A stretch of 64,000 nucleotides of DNA from Peribacillus sp. ACCC06369 (GTDB lineage: Bacteria > Bacillota > Bacilli > Bacillales > DSM-1321), in the NCBI RefSeq assembly GCF_030348945.1, contig NZ_JAUCEN010000002.1:2666001-2730000 (forward strand), in the 5' to 3' direction. Of the stretch, positions 1-8,548 are shown piece after piece. Each line of letters begins with the position of its first letter. The first letter of the stretch is position 1. Position numbers and translations under genes: made by a program. The notes under the pieces were generated by a model. It worked only from the letters and a program-made list of their open reading frames with translations, had not been told where the DNA came from and did not search any database.

Positions 1-2
1 AA

Positions 3-266
3 GAAGGCAATTTACCTGGATTTCGAGAAAGAACACAAAAGCATCCTCGGAAGTTACTGGAAATTTTGACAAACTATTTTAACACGATGTATGAAAAAGG
101 AAAACTTATTCACACAGATTCAGAGCTGCAAGCGTGGTCGTTCATGATGATGAATTTTGGTGCCTTTATGAACAACCTGGATGCCGATGAGAACTATCCG
201 ACCGTGTCCCTTGAGGCATTTATAATGGAAAGTGTGCAAACATTCACTAGGGCATTAACTCCCTAG
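3..266 (+). CDS. C-terminal part of a TetR-like transcriptional regulator (cut by window edge)
   Basis: The reading frame is open from the first complete codon at base 3 to a TAG at 264-266, so the gene begins outside the window. About 87 residues are visible. They form an amphipathic helical segment with a KHPRKLLEILTNYF stretch and a later FMMMNFGAFMNNL stretch, which resembles the ligand-binding C-terminal domain of TetR-family repressors. The DNA-binding domain is not visible, so the family call is inference. The next two genes are a small monooxygenase-like protein and an FMN reductase, a common target set for a TetR repressor that senses a toxic small molecule. A TTG at 66 is an internal codon, not the likely start. 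Confidence 0.55.
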   Translation, partial: EGNLPGFRERTQKHPRKLLEILTNYFNTMYEKGKLIHTDSELQAWSFMMMNFGAFMNNLDADENYPTVSLEAFIMESVQTFTRALTP

Positions 267-376
267 TTTTTCCTGAAATATCATGACAGTTAGTACTGAC
301 ACCCAATAATGAAAAAGAAAGTGCAGATTTATTATGCATTGAGAAAAATAAATTTAAATGACAGGAGATTATGTAT

Positions 377-700
377 ATGAATTCAAGTAAATCAATAGTA
401 TGGATTAATGTATTTACAGCTAAACCTGGCAAACTAGATGAATTAGTTGCGATACAGTCTGAAGAACTTCTCAATTTTAAGAGGGGATCTCAAGGTGTTC
501 CTGGTTGGATTAATAGTCGTTGGCATCGTTCTGTTGATAAAAATAAGGCTATTATGATAACTACCTTTGAAAGTGTTGATCATCATAAAAATTGGTTAGA
601 AAAAAGTGAATTTACTGAACACCTTAACAAGATAAAACATCTCATTGAAGATGCAGAAGGTGGGTACTACACATTAGTGGAAGTCATTGAAAACATGTAA
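377..700 (+). CDS. antibiotic biosynthesis monooxygenase (ABM) domain protein
   Basis: A small single-domain protein of about 107 residues. The ABM/dimeric alpha-beta barrel fold is suggested by an N-terminal strand (IVWINVFTAKPGKLDEL), a central SRWHRSVDKNKAIMITTFES segment and a late helix-strand pair. Members act as cofactor-free monooxygenases or heme-degrading enzymes, or have unknown roles; the substrate here cannot be told. Two ATGs compete, at 371 and 377. The AGGAG at 363-367 lies only 3 nt from the first but 9 nt from the second, so 377 is preferred. It lies 58 bp before the FMN reductase on the same strand and probably forms a unit with it, downstream of the TetR-like gene. Confidence 0.75.
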   Translation: MNSSKSIVWINVFTAKPGKLDELVAIQSEELLNFKRGSQGVPGWINSRWHRSVDKNKAIMITTFESVDHHKNWLEKSEFTEHLNKIKHLIEDAEGGYYTLVEVIENM

Positions 701-758
701 ATCAATTAAAATTATAACTTCTTTATTTTAAACAAACCTTAACGAGGAGGAAAAACCA

Positions 759-1301
759 TTGGGGAAATTAAACATTGGAATTATCTTAGGAAGCACACGT
801 CAAGGACGCGTAAGTCCACAAGTAGGAAATTGGGTAAAAGAAATAGCTGATAAACGCGGAGATGCAAATTATGAAATCGTAGATATTGCAGACTTTAAAT
901 TGCCTTTTTTGGGTGAAGGCACTGGTAAAGAACCGGGGTTAACAGCTTGGGCAGAAAAACTTTCCAGCTTAGATGGATTTGTTTTTATCGTACAGGAATA
1001 CAATCACAGTATTACAGGAGCATTAAAAAATGCGCTTGATTCCGCACGCGATGAATGGAACAACAAGGCGGCGGGCATTGTGAGCTATGGTTCAACAGGC
1101 GGAGCTCGTGCAGCTGAACATTTGCGTGGCATCTTAGGTGAATTACTTGTTGCGGACGTTCGAGTAAATCCAACATTTTCACTATTTACAGACTTTGAAA
1201 ACTACAAGACATTTAAACCAGCTGATTTACACCTTGGTAATGTCCACGCAATGTTAGATCAAACGATCGCATGGAGCAGTGCATTAAAAAAATTACGTTA
1301 A
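759..1301 (+). CDS. NADPH-dependent FMN reductase family protein
   Basis: A 180-residue flavodoxin-fold reductase that should pass electrons from NAD(P)H through bound FMN to quinones, azo compounds or similar acceptors in the cytoplasm. The phosphate-binding loop is GSTRQGRVSPQVGNWV near residues 11-26. The family signature QEYNHSITGALKNALD lies near residues 79-94 and a SYGSTGGARAAEHLR loop near 109-123. The length is typical of the ChrR/YieF/Azr type. The start is TTG, preceded by GAGGAGG about 8 nt upstream. It is probably co-transcribed with the ABM protein before it; no terminator separates them. Confidence 0.88.
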   Translation: MGKLNIGIILGSTRQGRVSPQVGNWVKEIADKRGDANYEIVDIADFKLPFLGEGTGKEPGLTAWAEKLSSLDGFVFIVQEYNHSITGALKNALDSARDEWNNKAAGIVSYGSTGGARAAEHLRGILGELLVADVRVNPTFSLFTDFENYKTFKPADLHLGNVHAMLDQTIAWSSALKKLR

Positions 1302-1419
1302 GCTGGATTGATACTGTCCAGAACCTCAACTCCCCTTGTTTTTTAACCACAAAAATGTCATATAATATCCGCGAAATGCAGGTTCTATCCCATAATGAGA
1401 TAGTATATTTTTTGAAAAG

Positions 1420-1465
1420 CGAGACAAAACGAGACAACAATCTCATTTTGTCTCGTTTTGTTTCG
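1420..1465. promoter_or_regulatory. palindromic upstream activator site candidate for AcoR
   Basis: An 18-bp inverted repeat (arms 1420-1437 and 1448-1465, one G-T pair, 10-nt spacer) made of repeated GAGACA/TGTCTC half-sites. The two left half-sites are tandem (GAGACAAAAC then GAGACAA). Its centre lies about 75-80 bp upstream of the -12 element of the acoA sigma-54 promoter, a usual distance for a bacterial enhancer. No run of T follows, so a terminator is less likely. Binding by AcoR is inferred from position and symmetry only. Confidence 0.6.
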
Positions 1466-1505
1466 ATTGAAAATAGAAAAAGTCCTAATTTGCCAACCTT
1501 CCATT

Positions 1506-1522
1506 TTGGCACAATATTTGCA
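1506..1522 (+). promoter_or_regulatory. sigma-54 promoter (-24/-12) of the acoABCL operon
   Basis: The sequence reads TTGGCAC, five bases, then TTGCA, an essentially perfect match to the TGGCAC-N5-TTGCA consensus. It ends about 43 bp before the acoA start. Acetoin operons of Bacillus are known to depend on SigL (sigma-54) and AcoR, and acoR lies just downstream, so the assignment rests on both motif and context. Confidence 0.93.
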
Positions 1523-1564
1523 ATATAAATCATTGACTCATTATTAATGATTGGGGGATGAAAT

Positions 1565-2557
1565 ATGGAAACGGTTCAACCTAATGAAATTAAGTTATCA
1601 CAGGAGAAGGCTTATTGGATGTACAAAAAAATGCTGGAGATCAGAAAATTCGAAGACCAAGTTCATGAATCATTTGCAAAGGGGATTTTACCAGGGTTTG
1701 TCCATTTGTATGCTGGGGAAGAAGCGGTGGCTGTCGGAGTATGTGCCCACTTATCCGATAAAGACAGCATTACCAGCACTCACCGGGGGCATGGCCACTG
1801 TATTGCAAAAGAATGCGATCTAAATGGGATGATGGCTGAAATATATGGAAAAGTGACAGGGCTTTGTAAAGGAAAAGGCGGTTCCATGCATATTGCCGAT
1901 CTGGATAAAGGGATGTTAGGTGCGAACGGGATAGTCGGTGGAGGCTTTCCGCTCGCATGCGGTGCAGCTTTAACTGCCAAATATAAAAAGACGGATCATG
2001 TTAGTGTTTGTTTTTTTGGTGATGGTGCCAATAATCATGGGACCTTCCATGAAGGGATAAATCTGGCGGCAATCTGGAAGCTACCCGTTATATTCATTGC
2101 TGAAAATAATGGGTATGGGGAAGCCACGCCATTCAACTATGCTTCTAGTTGTAAAACGATAGCCGATCGTGCGATTAGCTACAATATTCCGGGTGTCCGG
2201 GTGGATGGGAAAGATGTTATGGCTGTGTATAAGGCTGCTGAAGAAGCCGTTCAGAGAGCTCGCAGGGGAGAAGGCCCTTCATTAATAGAATGCGTTACTT
2301 ATCGTAATTATGGACACTTCGAGGGAGATGCACAGAAATATAAAAAAGAACAAGACAAAAAGGAGCATAAACAAGAGAAAGATGCGATTGTTCTGTTTAG
2401 GAATTACTTACTGAATCAGAATCTGCTGGGAGAAAAAGATCTGGTTTCTCTAGAGAGTGCCGTGGAGGAATCTATTAAACAGGCAGTAAAGTTCAGTGAA
2501 GAAAGCCCGTATCCAGAGGCATCTGATTTATTAAACGATGTTTATGTATCTTATTAA
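1565..2557 (+). CDS. acoA: acetoin dehydrogenase E1 component, alpha subunit (TPP-dependent)
   Basis: This subunit, with AcoB, forms the thiamine-diphosphate E1 component that cleaves acetoin and passes the acetyl group to the lipoyl arm of AcoC, releasing acetaldehyde. The 330-residue length is normal for AcoA. The TPP/Mg motif starts with GDG at residues 152-154 and ends with NN at 181-182. A THRGHGH segment near 72-78 and a GSMHI loop near 106-110 are typical of dehydrogenase E1 alpha. The ATG at 1565 follows a GGGGGATG ribosome site. It is first of four tightly ordered genes behind a sigma-54 promoter, so it should be induced by acetoin through AcoR. Confidence 0.96.
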   Translation: METVQPNEIKLSQEKAYWMYKKMLEIRKFEDQVHESFAKGILPGFVHLYAGEEAVAVGVCAHLSDKDSITSTHRGHGHCIAKECDLNGMMAEIYGKVTGLCKGKGGSMHIADLDKGMLGANGIVGGGFPLACGAALTAKYKKTDHVSVCFFGDGANNHGTFHEGINLAAIWKLPVIFIAENNGYGEATPFNYASSCKTIADRAISYNIPGVRVDGKDVMAVYKAAEEAVQRARRGEGPSLIECVTYRNYGHFEGDAQKYKKEQDKKEHKQEKDAIVLFRNYLLNQNLLGEKDLVSLESAVEESIKQAVKFSEESPYPEASDLLNDVYVSY

Positions 2558-2578
2558 ACCATAATAGGAGGAATTGAG

Positions 2579-3613
2579 ATGAGTAGAAAAATCAGTATGT
2601 CACAAGCAATAAATGAAGCAATGGCCATGGCAATGAGAAAAGATGAAAATGTCATCCTTATGGGAGAAGATGTAGCCGGCGGTGCAGAGGTTGATCATTT
2701 GCAGGATGACGAAGCATGGGGTGGTGTTTTAGGTGTCACAAAAGGATTGGTTCAAGAGTTTGGCCGGGACAGGATCCTTGATACACCCATTGCTGAAGCA
2801 GGATATATGGGAGCGGCCATGGCAGCCGCTTCGACAGGTTTACGACCGATTGCCGAGTTAATGTTCAATGATTTCATTGGCAGCTGTTTGGATGAAGTAT
2901 TGAATCAAGGTGCGAAGTTCCGCTATATGTTTGGGGGGAAAGCACAAGTTCCCGTGACGATCCGTACGATGCATGGTGCAGGATTCAGGGCGGCAGCTCA
3001 GCATTCACAAAGCCTTTATGCCTTATTTACAAGCATTCCTGGATTGAAGGTGGTCGTCCCTTCTTCCCCGTACGATGCAAAAGGGCTATTACTTTCAGCC
3101 ATTGAAGATAATGACCCAGTCATCTTTTTTGAAGATAAAACGCTATATAACATGGTAGGAGAGGTCCCGGAAGACTACTATACAATTCCGATTGGCAAAG
3201 CCGAAATTAAAAGGAATGGCTCGGATTTGACGGTCGTTGCCATCGGTAAGCAAGTTCACACAGCAATGGAGGCAGCTGAAAAACTTGCAGTGAAGGGCAT
3301 TGAAATTGAGATTGTAGATCCAAGGAGCTTGTCACCACTGGATGAGGAATCAATTCTCTCCTCTGTGGCAAAAACAAATCGTTTAATCGTGATAGATGAA
3401 GCGAATCCAAGATGCAGCATGGCAACGGATATTGCCGCATTGGTTGCGGATAAGGGATTTGACACTCTCGATGCGCCAATAAAAAGGATTACTGCTCCAC
3501 ATACACCAGTACCTTTTTCACCTCCCCTAGAAGATATTTACCTTCCAACATCAGAAAAAGTGATAAAAGTCGTTTCGGAATTATTGGGGGAACCATCCAT
3601 TCTTGGGGTGTAA
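2579..3613 (+). CDS. acoB: acetoin dehydrogenase E1 component, beta subunit
   Basis: A 344-residue partner of AcoA in the E1 heterotetramer; it helps build the TPP pocket and binds the E2 core. The N-terminal transketolase-like pyrimidine domain is marked by MGEDVAGGAEVDH and DTPIAEAGYMGAAMAAA. The C-terminal transketolase domain carries VIDEANPRCSMATDIAALV near residues 272-290. The start ATG follows ATAGGAGGAATTGAG, 21 bp after acoA. The gene order and the close match to a beta subunit of normal length make the call firm. Confidence 0.96.
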   Translation: MSRKISMSQAINEAMAMAMRKDENVILMGEDVAGGAEVDHLQDDEAWGGVLGVTKGLVQEFGRDRILDTPIAEAGYMGAAMAAASTGLRPIAELMFNDFIGSCLDEVLNQGAKFRYMFGGKAQVPVTIRTMHGAGFRAAAQHSQSLYALFTSIPGLKVVVPSSPYDAKGLLLSAIEDNDPVIFFEDKTLYNMVGEVPEDYYTIPIGKAEIKRNGSDLTVVAIGKQVHTAMEAAEKLAVKGIEIEIVDPRSLSPLDEESILSSVAKTNRLIVIDEANPRCSMATDIAALVADKGFDTLDAPIKRITAPHTPVPFSPPLEDIYLPTSEKVIKVVSELLGEPSILGV

Positions 3614-3720
3614 TTAAATCAGTATGATACTCCAGCTTTTTCGTATCTGTCCGCAAAAGTTGGTGCAAGCAAAAACAAAAAATGACCACAGAAAACAAAT
3701 TCTGAAGGGAGGAAATTGAT

Positions 3721-4941
3721 ATGGCGGTCGAAGTGGTAATGCCGAAATTGGGCATGGCAATGAAAGAAGGCACTGTTTCGTTATGGAGTAAGGAGGTTGG
3801 CGATCCGGTCGAAAAAGGTGAAGCAATAGCCAGCATCAATTCGGAGAAAATAGAAATGGATATTGAATCTCCAGCGGATGGTACCATCCTGAACATAGCT
3901 GTTCAAGAAGGACAAGGTGTACCCCCAGGAACCGTTATCTGTCATATCGGAAATCCGAATGAAAAAATTATTAGCAATGAACCTGTTACTGAAGAAACCG
4001 AGCCGGAAATTCATGAACAAGTAACGCCGAATACCAAAGAGTCACCCATTTTGCCAATGGGAGATCGATTGATGATCACCCCGGTTGCGCGAAAAATGGC
4101 ACAGGCAGCCAATCTTGACATTGAGAAGGTCCAAGGCACAGGACCAGGCGGGAGAATTACTAAAGAAGATGTACAGAAAGTAATTGAGAAAAGGGATGCC
4201 AAGTCTGTAAATAGCGAAGAAAGAATAACGGATCCCCAACATCCTTTAGATAGTCCCCAGCGGGTTCCTGTGACCGGAATGAGGAATATCATTGCCAAAC
4301 GTATGATGGAGAGCTTGCAAAGCAGTGCCCAATTAACTCTCACGATGAAAGTTGATGTCACCGATTTAGTCATATTGCAAAAACAAGCTGCTGGTGTACT
4401 ACAAAAACATGAATCAACTAAACTTACGATAACAGACTTTGTTGCCAAAGCTGTCGTACTTTCACTAAAAGAACATCCTAAAATGAATAGTGCTTATATT
4501 GAAGATAACATCCATTTGTATGAGCATGTACATCTTGGATTAGCAGTGGCCTTGGAGAAAGGGCTCGTTGTTCCAGTCATAAGAAATGCCGAAAGTTGTA
4601 CAATAAGGCAGTTATCGAAAAAGGGTAAGGAACTGGCTAGGCAGGCACGTGACGGTCAATTGCCTAGTGAAGACATGCAAGGGTCGACTTTTACCATCAG
4701 TAACCTGGGGGCATACGGAGTTGAGCACTTTACACCGATTCTGAATACACCGGAAACAGGGATACTTGGAATTGGATCTGCTTATGATACCCCCCTCTAT
4801 ATTGGCGATGAATTGGAAAGGAGAACGATCTTGCCGCTCAGTTTAACTTTTGATCACCGTGTACTCGACGGAGCTCCCGCTTCTGCCTTTTTACAGACAC
4901 TAAAACGGTATTTAGAAGAGCCGATCACCGTGATTTTATAG
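3721..4941 (+). CDS. acoC: acetoin dehydrogenase E2 component (dihydrolipoamide acetyltransferase)
   Basis: The 406-residue core of the complex, which transfers the acetyl group from lipoamide to CoA. The order is lipoyl domain (residues 1-80, attachment Lys 43 in INSEKIEMDIES), linker, peripheral subunit-binding domain (about 118-155, TPVARKMAQAANLDI and GPGGRITKEDV), and acyltransferase domain (about 180-406) with the catalytic DHRVLDG starting near residue 378. A 107-bp gap separates it from acoB; no clear terminator or promoter was seen there, so it is taken as the same operon. GGAGG lies 7-8 nt before the ATG. Confidence 0.96.
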   Translation: MAVEVVMPKLGMAMKEGTVSLWSKEVGDPVEKGEAIASINSEKIEMDIESPADGTILNIAVQEGQGVPPGTVICHIGNPNEKIISNEPVTEETEPEIHEQVTPNTKESPILPMGDRLMITPVARKMAQAANLDIEKVQGTGPGGRITKEDVQKVIEKRDAKSVNSEERITDPQHPLDSPQRVPVTGMRNIIAKRMMESLQSSAQLTLTMKVDVTDLVILQKQAAGVLQKHESTKLTITDFVAKAVVLSLKEHPKMNSAYIEDNIHLYEHVHLGLAVALEKGLVVPVIRNAESCTIRQLSKKGKELARQARDGQLPSEDMQGSTFTISNLGAYGVEHFTPILNTPETGILGIGSAYDTPLYIGDELERRTILPLSLTFDHRVLDGAPASAFLQTLKRYLEEPITVIL

Positions 4942-4958
4942 AATGGGAGGAAAAACAC

Positions 4959-6341
4959 TTGAATCGTATAGCCATTATAGGTGGAGGTCCTGCTGGGTAT
5001 GTAGCGGCAATCACTGCTGCCCAGCAGGATAAGGAGGTCATATTGATAGTCGACGGTCCATTGGGGGGAACCTGTTTAAACGAAGGGTGCATGCCAACGA
5101 AGTCATTATTAGAAAGTGCGGATACGTATGAATTGGTGAAAAGTGCTGGTCAAATGGGAATTCGCATACCTTCCAATTCAATTGAAGTCGATTGGGAAGC
5201 CGTTCAGGAACGAAAGAATGATGTCATTTCTAAACTAGTGAACGGCATTCAATATTTAATGAGTAAGAATAAAATAAAAGTCATTCAGGGAAGAGCGTCT
5301 TTCCTAACGAGCAATCGATTACAGATCAAGAACGGAAATGAACATCAAGAGATTGATGCTAGTAAGGTCATCATTTCAACTGGGTCTGAACCGATTCCAT
5401 TGCCTTTTGCCCCGTTTGATGGTCAATGGATCATCCACAGTGGACAGGCCATGGCACTTCCAGCCCTCCCCGATTCACTGCTAATTATCGGAGGCGGCGT
5501 CATCGGATGTGAATTTGCCAGTATTTACAGTAGGATGGGTACCAAGGTAACCGTTATCGAGATGGGGGAAAAGCTACTTCCAGGCGAAGATGATGATATC
5601 TCGGGCTTCCTGCATAAAGAATTGAAAAGCCAGGGCGTAACAGTCCATACCTCTACATCTGTAAAGAATATCAATTTTACCAGTAGGACGGTATTTTTGG
5701 AGAAAAGCGATGGCAAATCGGAAGAACTTCAAGCTGATTACATACTGGTGTCAATAGGGAGAAAACCAAGAGTGAACGGGATGGGACTAGAGGGAAACGG
5801 TATTGATTTTTCCCGATATGGCATCTCGGTGGATGATCGAATGCAAACAGGCAATCCATCCATTTATGCCTGTGGTGATGTGATAGGGGGCATACAACTT
5901 GCCCATGTTGCTTTTCATGAAGGGCGAGTGGCGGCTCTGAATGCCTGTGGTCAATTTGCACAAGTGAATTACCAGGCAATCCCCCGCTGCATTTATACCT
6001 CCCCAGAGATTGCTAGTGTAGGCTTGACTGAAAAAGAAGCGCGTAAAAAATATGGGGAAATTAAAGTTGGTGAATTCTCTTTTTCGGCAAATGGGAAAGC
6101 TATCCTTTCCAATAAACCGGTAGGAAAGGTCAAAGTCCTAGTGAACCCACAATATAATGAAATTCTAGGTTTTTCCATTGTCGGCCAACATGCAACAGAA
6201 TTGATCGGTCAAGGAACGGTCATGCTGCATGCAGAAATAACGGTAGATATGATGGAAGAGTTAGTAGCGGCGCATCCAACCTTGTCGGAATCCATACATG
6301 AGGCACTACTAAACGTTGTAGGTCAAGCTGTCCATTCTTAA
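4959..6341 (+). CDS. acoL: acetoin dehydrogenase E3 component (dihydrolipoyl dehydrogenase)
   Basis: A 460-residue flavoprotein that reoxidises the lipoamide of AcoC and reduces NAD+. An FAD-binding IIGGGPAGYVAA motif is at the N-terminus. The redox disulfide is Cys 39 and Cys 44 in GGTCLNEGCMPTK. An NAD-binding LIIGGGVIGCEFA motif lies near residues 175-187, and the C-terminal interface carries the HPTLSESIHEAL His/Glu pair. The start is TTG, 8 nt after GGGAGG. It is the last gene of the operon and is followed by a strong terminator at 6401-6434. Confidence 0.96.
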   Translation: MNRIAIIGGGPAGYVAAITAAQQDKEVILIVDGPLGGTCLNEGCMPTKSLLESADTYELVKSAGQMGIRIPSNSIEVDWEAVQERKNDVISKLVNGIQYLMSKNKIKVIQGRASFLTSNRLQIKNGNEHQEIDASKVIISTGSEPIPLPFAPFDGQWIIHSGQAMALPALPDSLLIIGGGVIGCEFASIYSRMGTKVTVIEMGEKLLPGEDDDISGFLHKELKSQGVTVHTSTSVKNINFTSRTVFLEKSDGKSEELQADYILVSIGRKPRVNGMGLEGNGIDFSRYGISVDDRMQTGNPSIYACGDVIGGIQLAHVAFHEGRVAALNACGQFAQVNYQAIPRCIYTSPEIASVGLTEKEARKKYGEIKVGEFSFSANGKAILSNKPVGKVKVLVNPQYNEILGFSIVGQHATELIGQGTVMLHAEITVDMMEELVAAHPTLSESIHEALLNVVGQAVHS

Positions 6342-6400
6342 AACTATTATTGGATATATACTAACTTTTTTCATAAACCAGCCAATATATATTGATAGAG

Positions 6401-6434
6401 AAGCTTCATGTGATTATACACATGAAGCTTTTTT
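6401..6434 (+). terminator. rho-independent terminator of acoABCL
   Basis: A perfect 12-bp stem (6401-6412 with 6419-6430, six-base loop) is followed by a T run. It lies 60 bp after acoL and before the acoR promoter, so acoR has its own transcription unit. Confidence 0.9.
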
Positions 6435-6453
6435 GGTAAACTCAATCTATATA

Positions 6454-6482
6454 TTGTAAGCGGATACATAATCTACTATAAT
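6454..6482 (+). promoter_or_regulatory. acoR sigma-A promoter overlapped by a CcpA cre site
   Basis: A -35-like TTGTAA (6454-6459) and a perfect TATAAT (6477-6482) are 17 bp apart. TGTAAGCGGATACA at 6455-6468 matches the cre consensus TGWAANCGNTNWCA at 13 of 14 positions and covers the -35 region. Repression of acoR by CcpA in the presence of glucose is known in B. subtilis; here it is inferred from the motif. The leader to the acoR start would be about 105 nt. Confidence 0.75.
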
Positions 6483-6596
6483 TAAATGGACCTCGATTAA
6501 AATCCTTTTATATTACTCCTTGGTATTTTCCCTGTAGATTGACTAGATATATTTTCACTTTTGAAGGTTCAAACCAAATGATTAGAGGAGGATTAT

Positions 6597-8477
6597 ATGC
6601 TATCCACTAGTTGTTATCTTCGTACATGGGAACGCTTTGTCAGTGAAGGGGTTCTCGATTCAAATCGCCTGAACAAGCGAATCATGGAATCTTGGTATCG
6701 CTGCAAAAAAGATCAAGTCAACCCGTACCTTAATAAAGGGAAGCACATTTTGACGAATGAATCATTGGAAATTCAAAGAGAAAAAAACTCATTCCTGTTG
6801 GAAGTGGCATCACCCCAATTATCAAGGATGGATAAATCGATAAAAGAATCGGGAATGATGGCTTTGTTAGTCGATCCCGATGGATATGTCCTATCACTTT
6901 CCGGAAACGAGAAAATCCTAAATGAGGCAGGCAAAATAAATTTTGTGGAAGGCGTACGATGGACGGAGGGTGAGGTCGGAACGAACGCAATTGGAACAGC
7001 TTTGAAAACGGGTGAAGCCGTTATGATCCAAGGTACTGAACACTATTCCATTGCCTCACATAAATGGAGTTGCTCTGCTAAGCCCATTTTAAATGAAGAC
7101 GGTAAGATATTGGGCGTTTTGGATATATCTTGTCCAGTGGAATATTTCCATCCATCCATGCTGGGTATGGTAGCCAATTTGGCTTATACGATCGAACAGG
7201 AAATGGGAGTGCGTTCCTATAAAAAGGAGCTCGCACTGACCCAGCACTCGATAGAACTTGCAGAAACCTATCCAGATCTGCCTTTTATCGTTTGTAATCA
7301 AAAAGAAATGATCATATCAGCCAGCAAACAGGTTCGCAAAAAAATTCCTCAATCCCTTGGCATGGCATTGGCCGAACTATTAAATCATGGATATCGAATC
7401 GTTAAGGAAAACCCGCTTCCCTCTAAAGTAGATAATAGGATTTCCGGTAAGTGTATATTCTTGTCAGAGAATCATGGTCATAAAACCATTTTTCCTGCTT
7501 CATTCCGATCAGAAGTGTTTGACTTCAAAGGGGAAAGAGGGATTAGTGAATCCTTTCAAAACACATTACATAAAGTGAAGCTTGTTGCACCGGCAGAAGC
7601 TAATGTATATATACATGGTGAAACCGGGGTCGGAAAAGAGCTAATTGCCATGGCTATCCATGAAAATGGCTCTCGTAAAAATAGTCCGTTCGTCACGATA
7701 AATTGCGGAGCCATCCCTAGAGATTTAATGGAGAGTGAATTATTCGGGTATGTTGATGGCGCTTTTACAGGGGCTAAACGGCAAGGGCACAAAGGGAAGT
7801 TCGAGCAGGCAAATGGAGGGACCATTTTTCTCGATGAAATCGGTGAAATCCCTCTAGCGATGCAAGTTGCCTTACTGCGTGTACTTCAGGAAAGAAAAAT
7901 CGTTCCAATCGGTGGCACAAAAAGCATTTCATTGGATATTCGCATCATCACTGCAACGCACCGTAATCTTGAAGAGCTTGTCAATGAAGGGTCCTTTCGT
8001 AAAGATTTATACTATAGGTTGAACGTTTACCCCATTCATGTACCTCCCTTAAGGGATAGGATTGAAGACATTCCTTATATAGTGAACTACTTGTGTTCGA
8101 AGAATAAATGGAATATTCCATTAACGGAAGAATTATTTAATCATTTAAAGGATTATAATTGGCCAGGCAATATAAGAGAACTGCAAAATGTACTTCAGCG
8201 ATTGACCATCTTACTTGCAGAAGGACCTCTGGATTATGTTAATGTATTGAACTCCATGCCTTCACAGCCCGTTACCCGGCATGAGGATTCCCCTCCATTT
8301 GAGGAAGGCAATAAAAAAGGATTCAAGGAAAATGAACTGACGATCCGTGAAAAAATTCAACGGGATCTAATGTTAGAGGCATTACAAAAATCAAGAGGAA
8401 ATGTCACTGCTGCAGCAAAGTTGATGGATATACCAAGAAGTACATTTTACAAGCGGCTCCATAAGTATGGTTTATAG
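6597..8477 (+). CDS. acoR: sigma-54-dependent activator of the acetoin operon
   Basis: A 626-residue enhancer-binding protein expected to sense acetoin, bind upstream of acoA and open sigma-54 promoter complexes by ATP hydrolysis. A GAF-like sensor region spans roughly residues 60-200. The AAA+ domain holds Walker A GETGVGKE (341-348), the sigma-54 contact loop GAFTGA (388-393) and a Walker B ending in IFLDEIGE. The C-terminus is a Fis-type helix-turn-helix (GNVTAAAKLMDIPRSTFYKR). The ATG follows AGAGGAGG. Its placement directly after acoL, with the sigma-54 promoter ahead of acoA, supports the AcoR name. Confidence 0.94.
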   Translation: MLSTSCYLRTWERFVSEGVLDSNRLNKRIMESWYRCKKDQVNPYLNKGKHILTNESLEIQREKNSFLLEVASPQLSRMDKSIKESGMMALLVDPDGYVLSLSGNEKILNEAGKINFVEGVRWTEGEVGTNAIGTALKTGEAVMIQGTEHYSIASHKWSCSAKPILNEDGKILGVLDISCPVEYFHPSMLGMVANLAYTIEQEMGVRSYKKELALTQHSIELAETYPDLPFIVCNQKEMIISASKQVRKKIPQSLGMALAELLNHGYRIVKENPLPSKVDNRISGKCIFLSENHGHKTIFPASFRSEVFDFKGERGISESFQNTLHKVKLVAPAEANVYIHGETGVGKELIAMAIHENGSRKNSPFVTINCGAIPRDLMESELFGYVDGAFTGAKRQGHKGKFEQANGGTIFLDEIGEIPLAMQVALLRVLQERKIVPIGGTKSISLDIRIITATHRNLEELVNEGSFRKDLYYRLNVYPIHVPPLRDRIEDIPYIVNYLCSKNKWNIPLTEELFNHLKDYNWPGNIRELQNVLQRLTILLAEGPLDYVNVLNSMPSQPVTRHEDSPPFEEGNKKGFKENELTIREKIQRDLMLEALQKSRGNVTAAAKLMDIPRSTFYKRLHKYGL

Positions 8478-8548
8478 TCCGGGCAACGTACATTATCTAA
8501 AAACGAATGATTAATAGAAATCCAGGAAAATCGAAAGGGGTATGACAA

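Noticed and set aside
3614..3720. Possible promoter or small regulatory RNA between acoB and acoC
   Set aside because: No hairpin with a T run and no convincing promoter elements; taken as a simple intra-operon gap.
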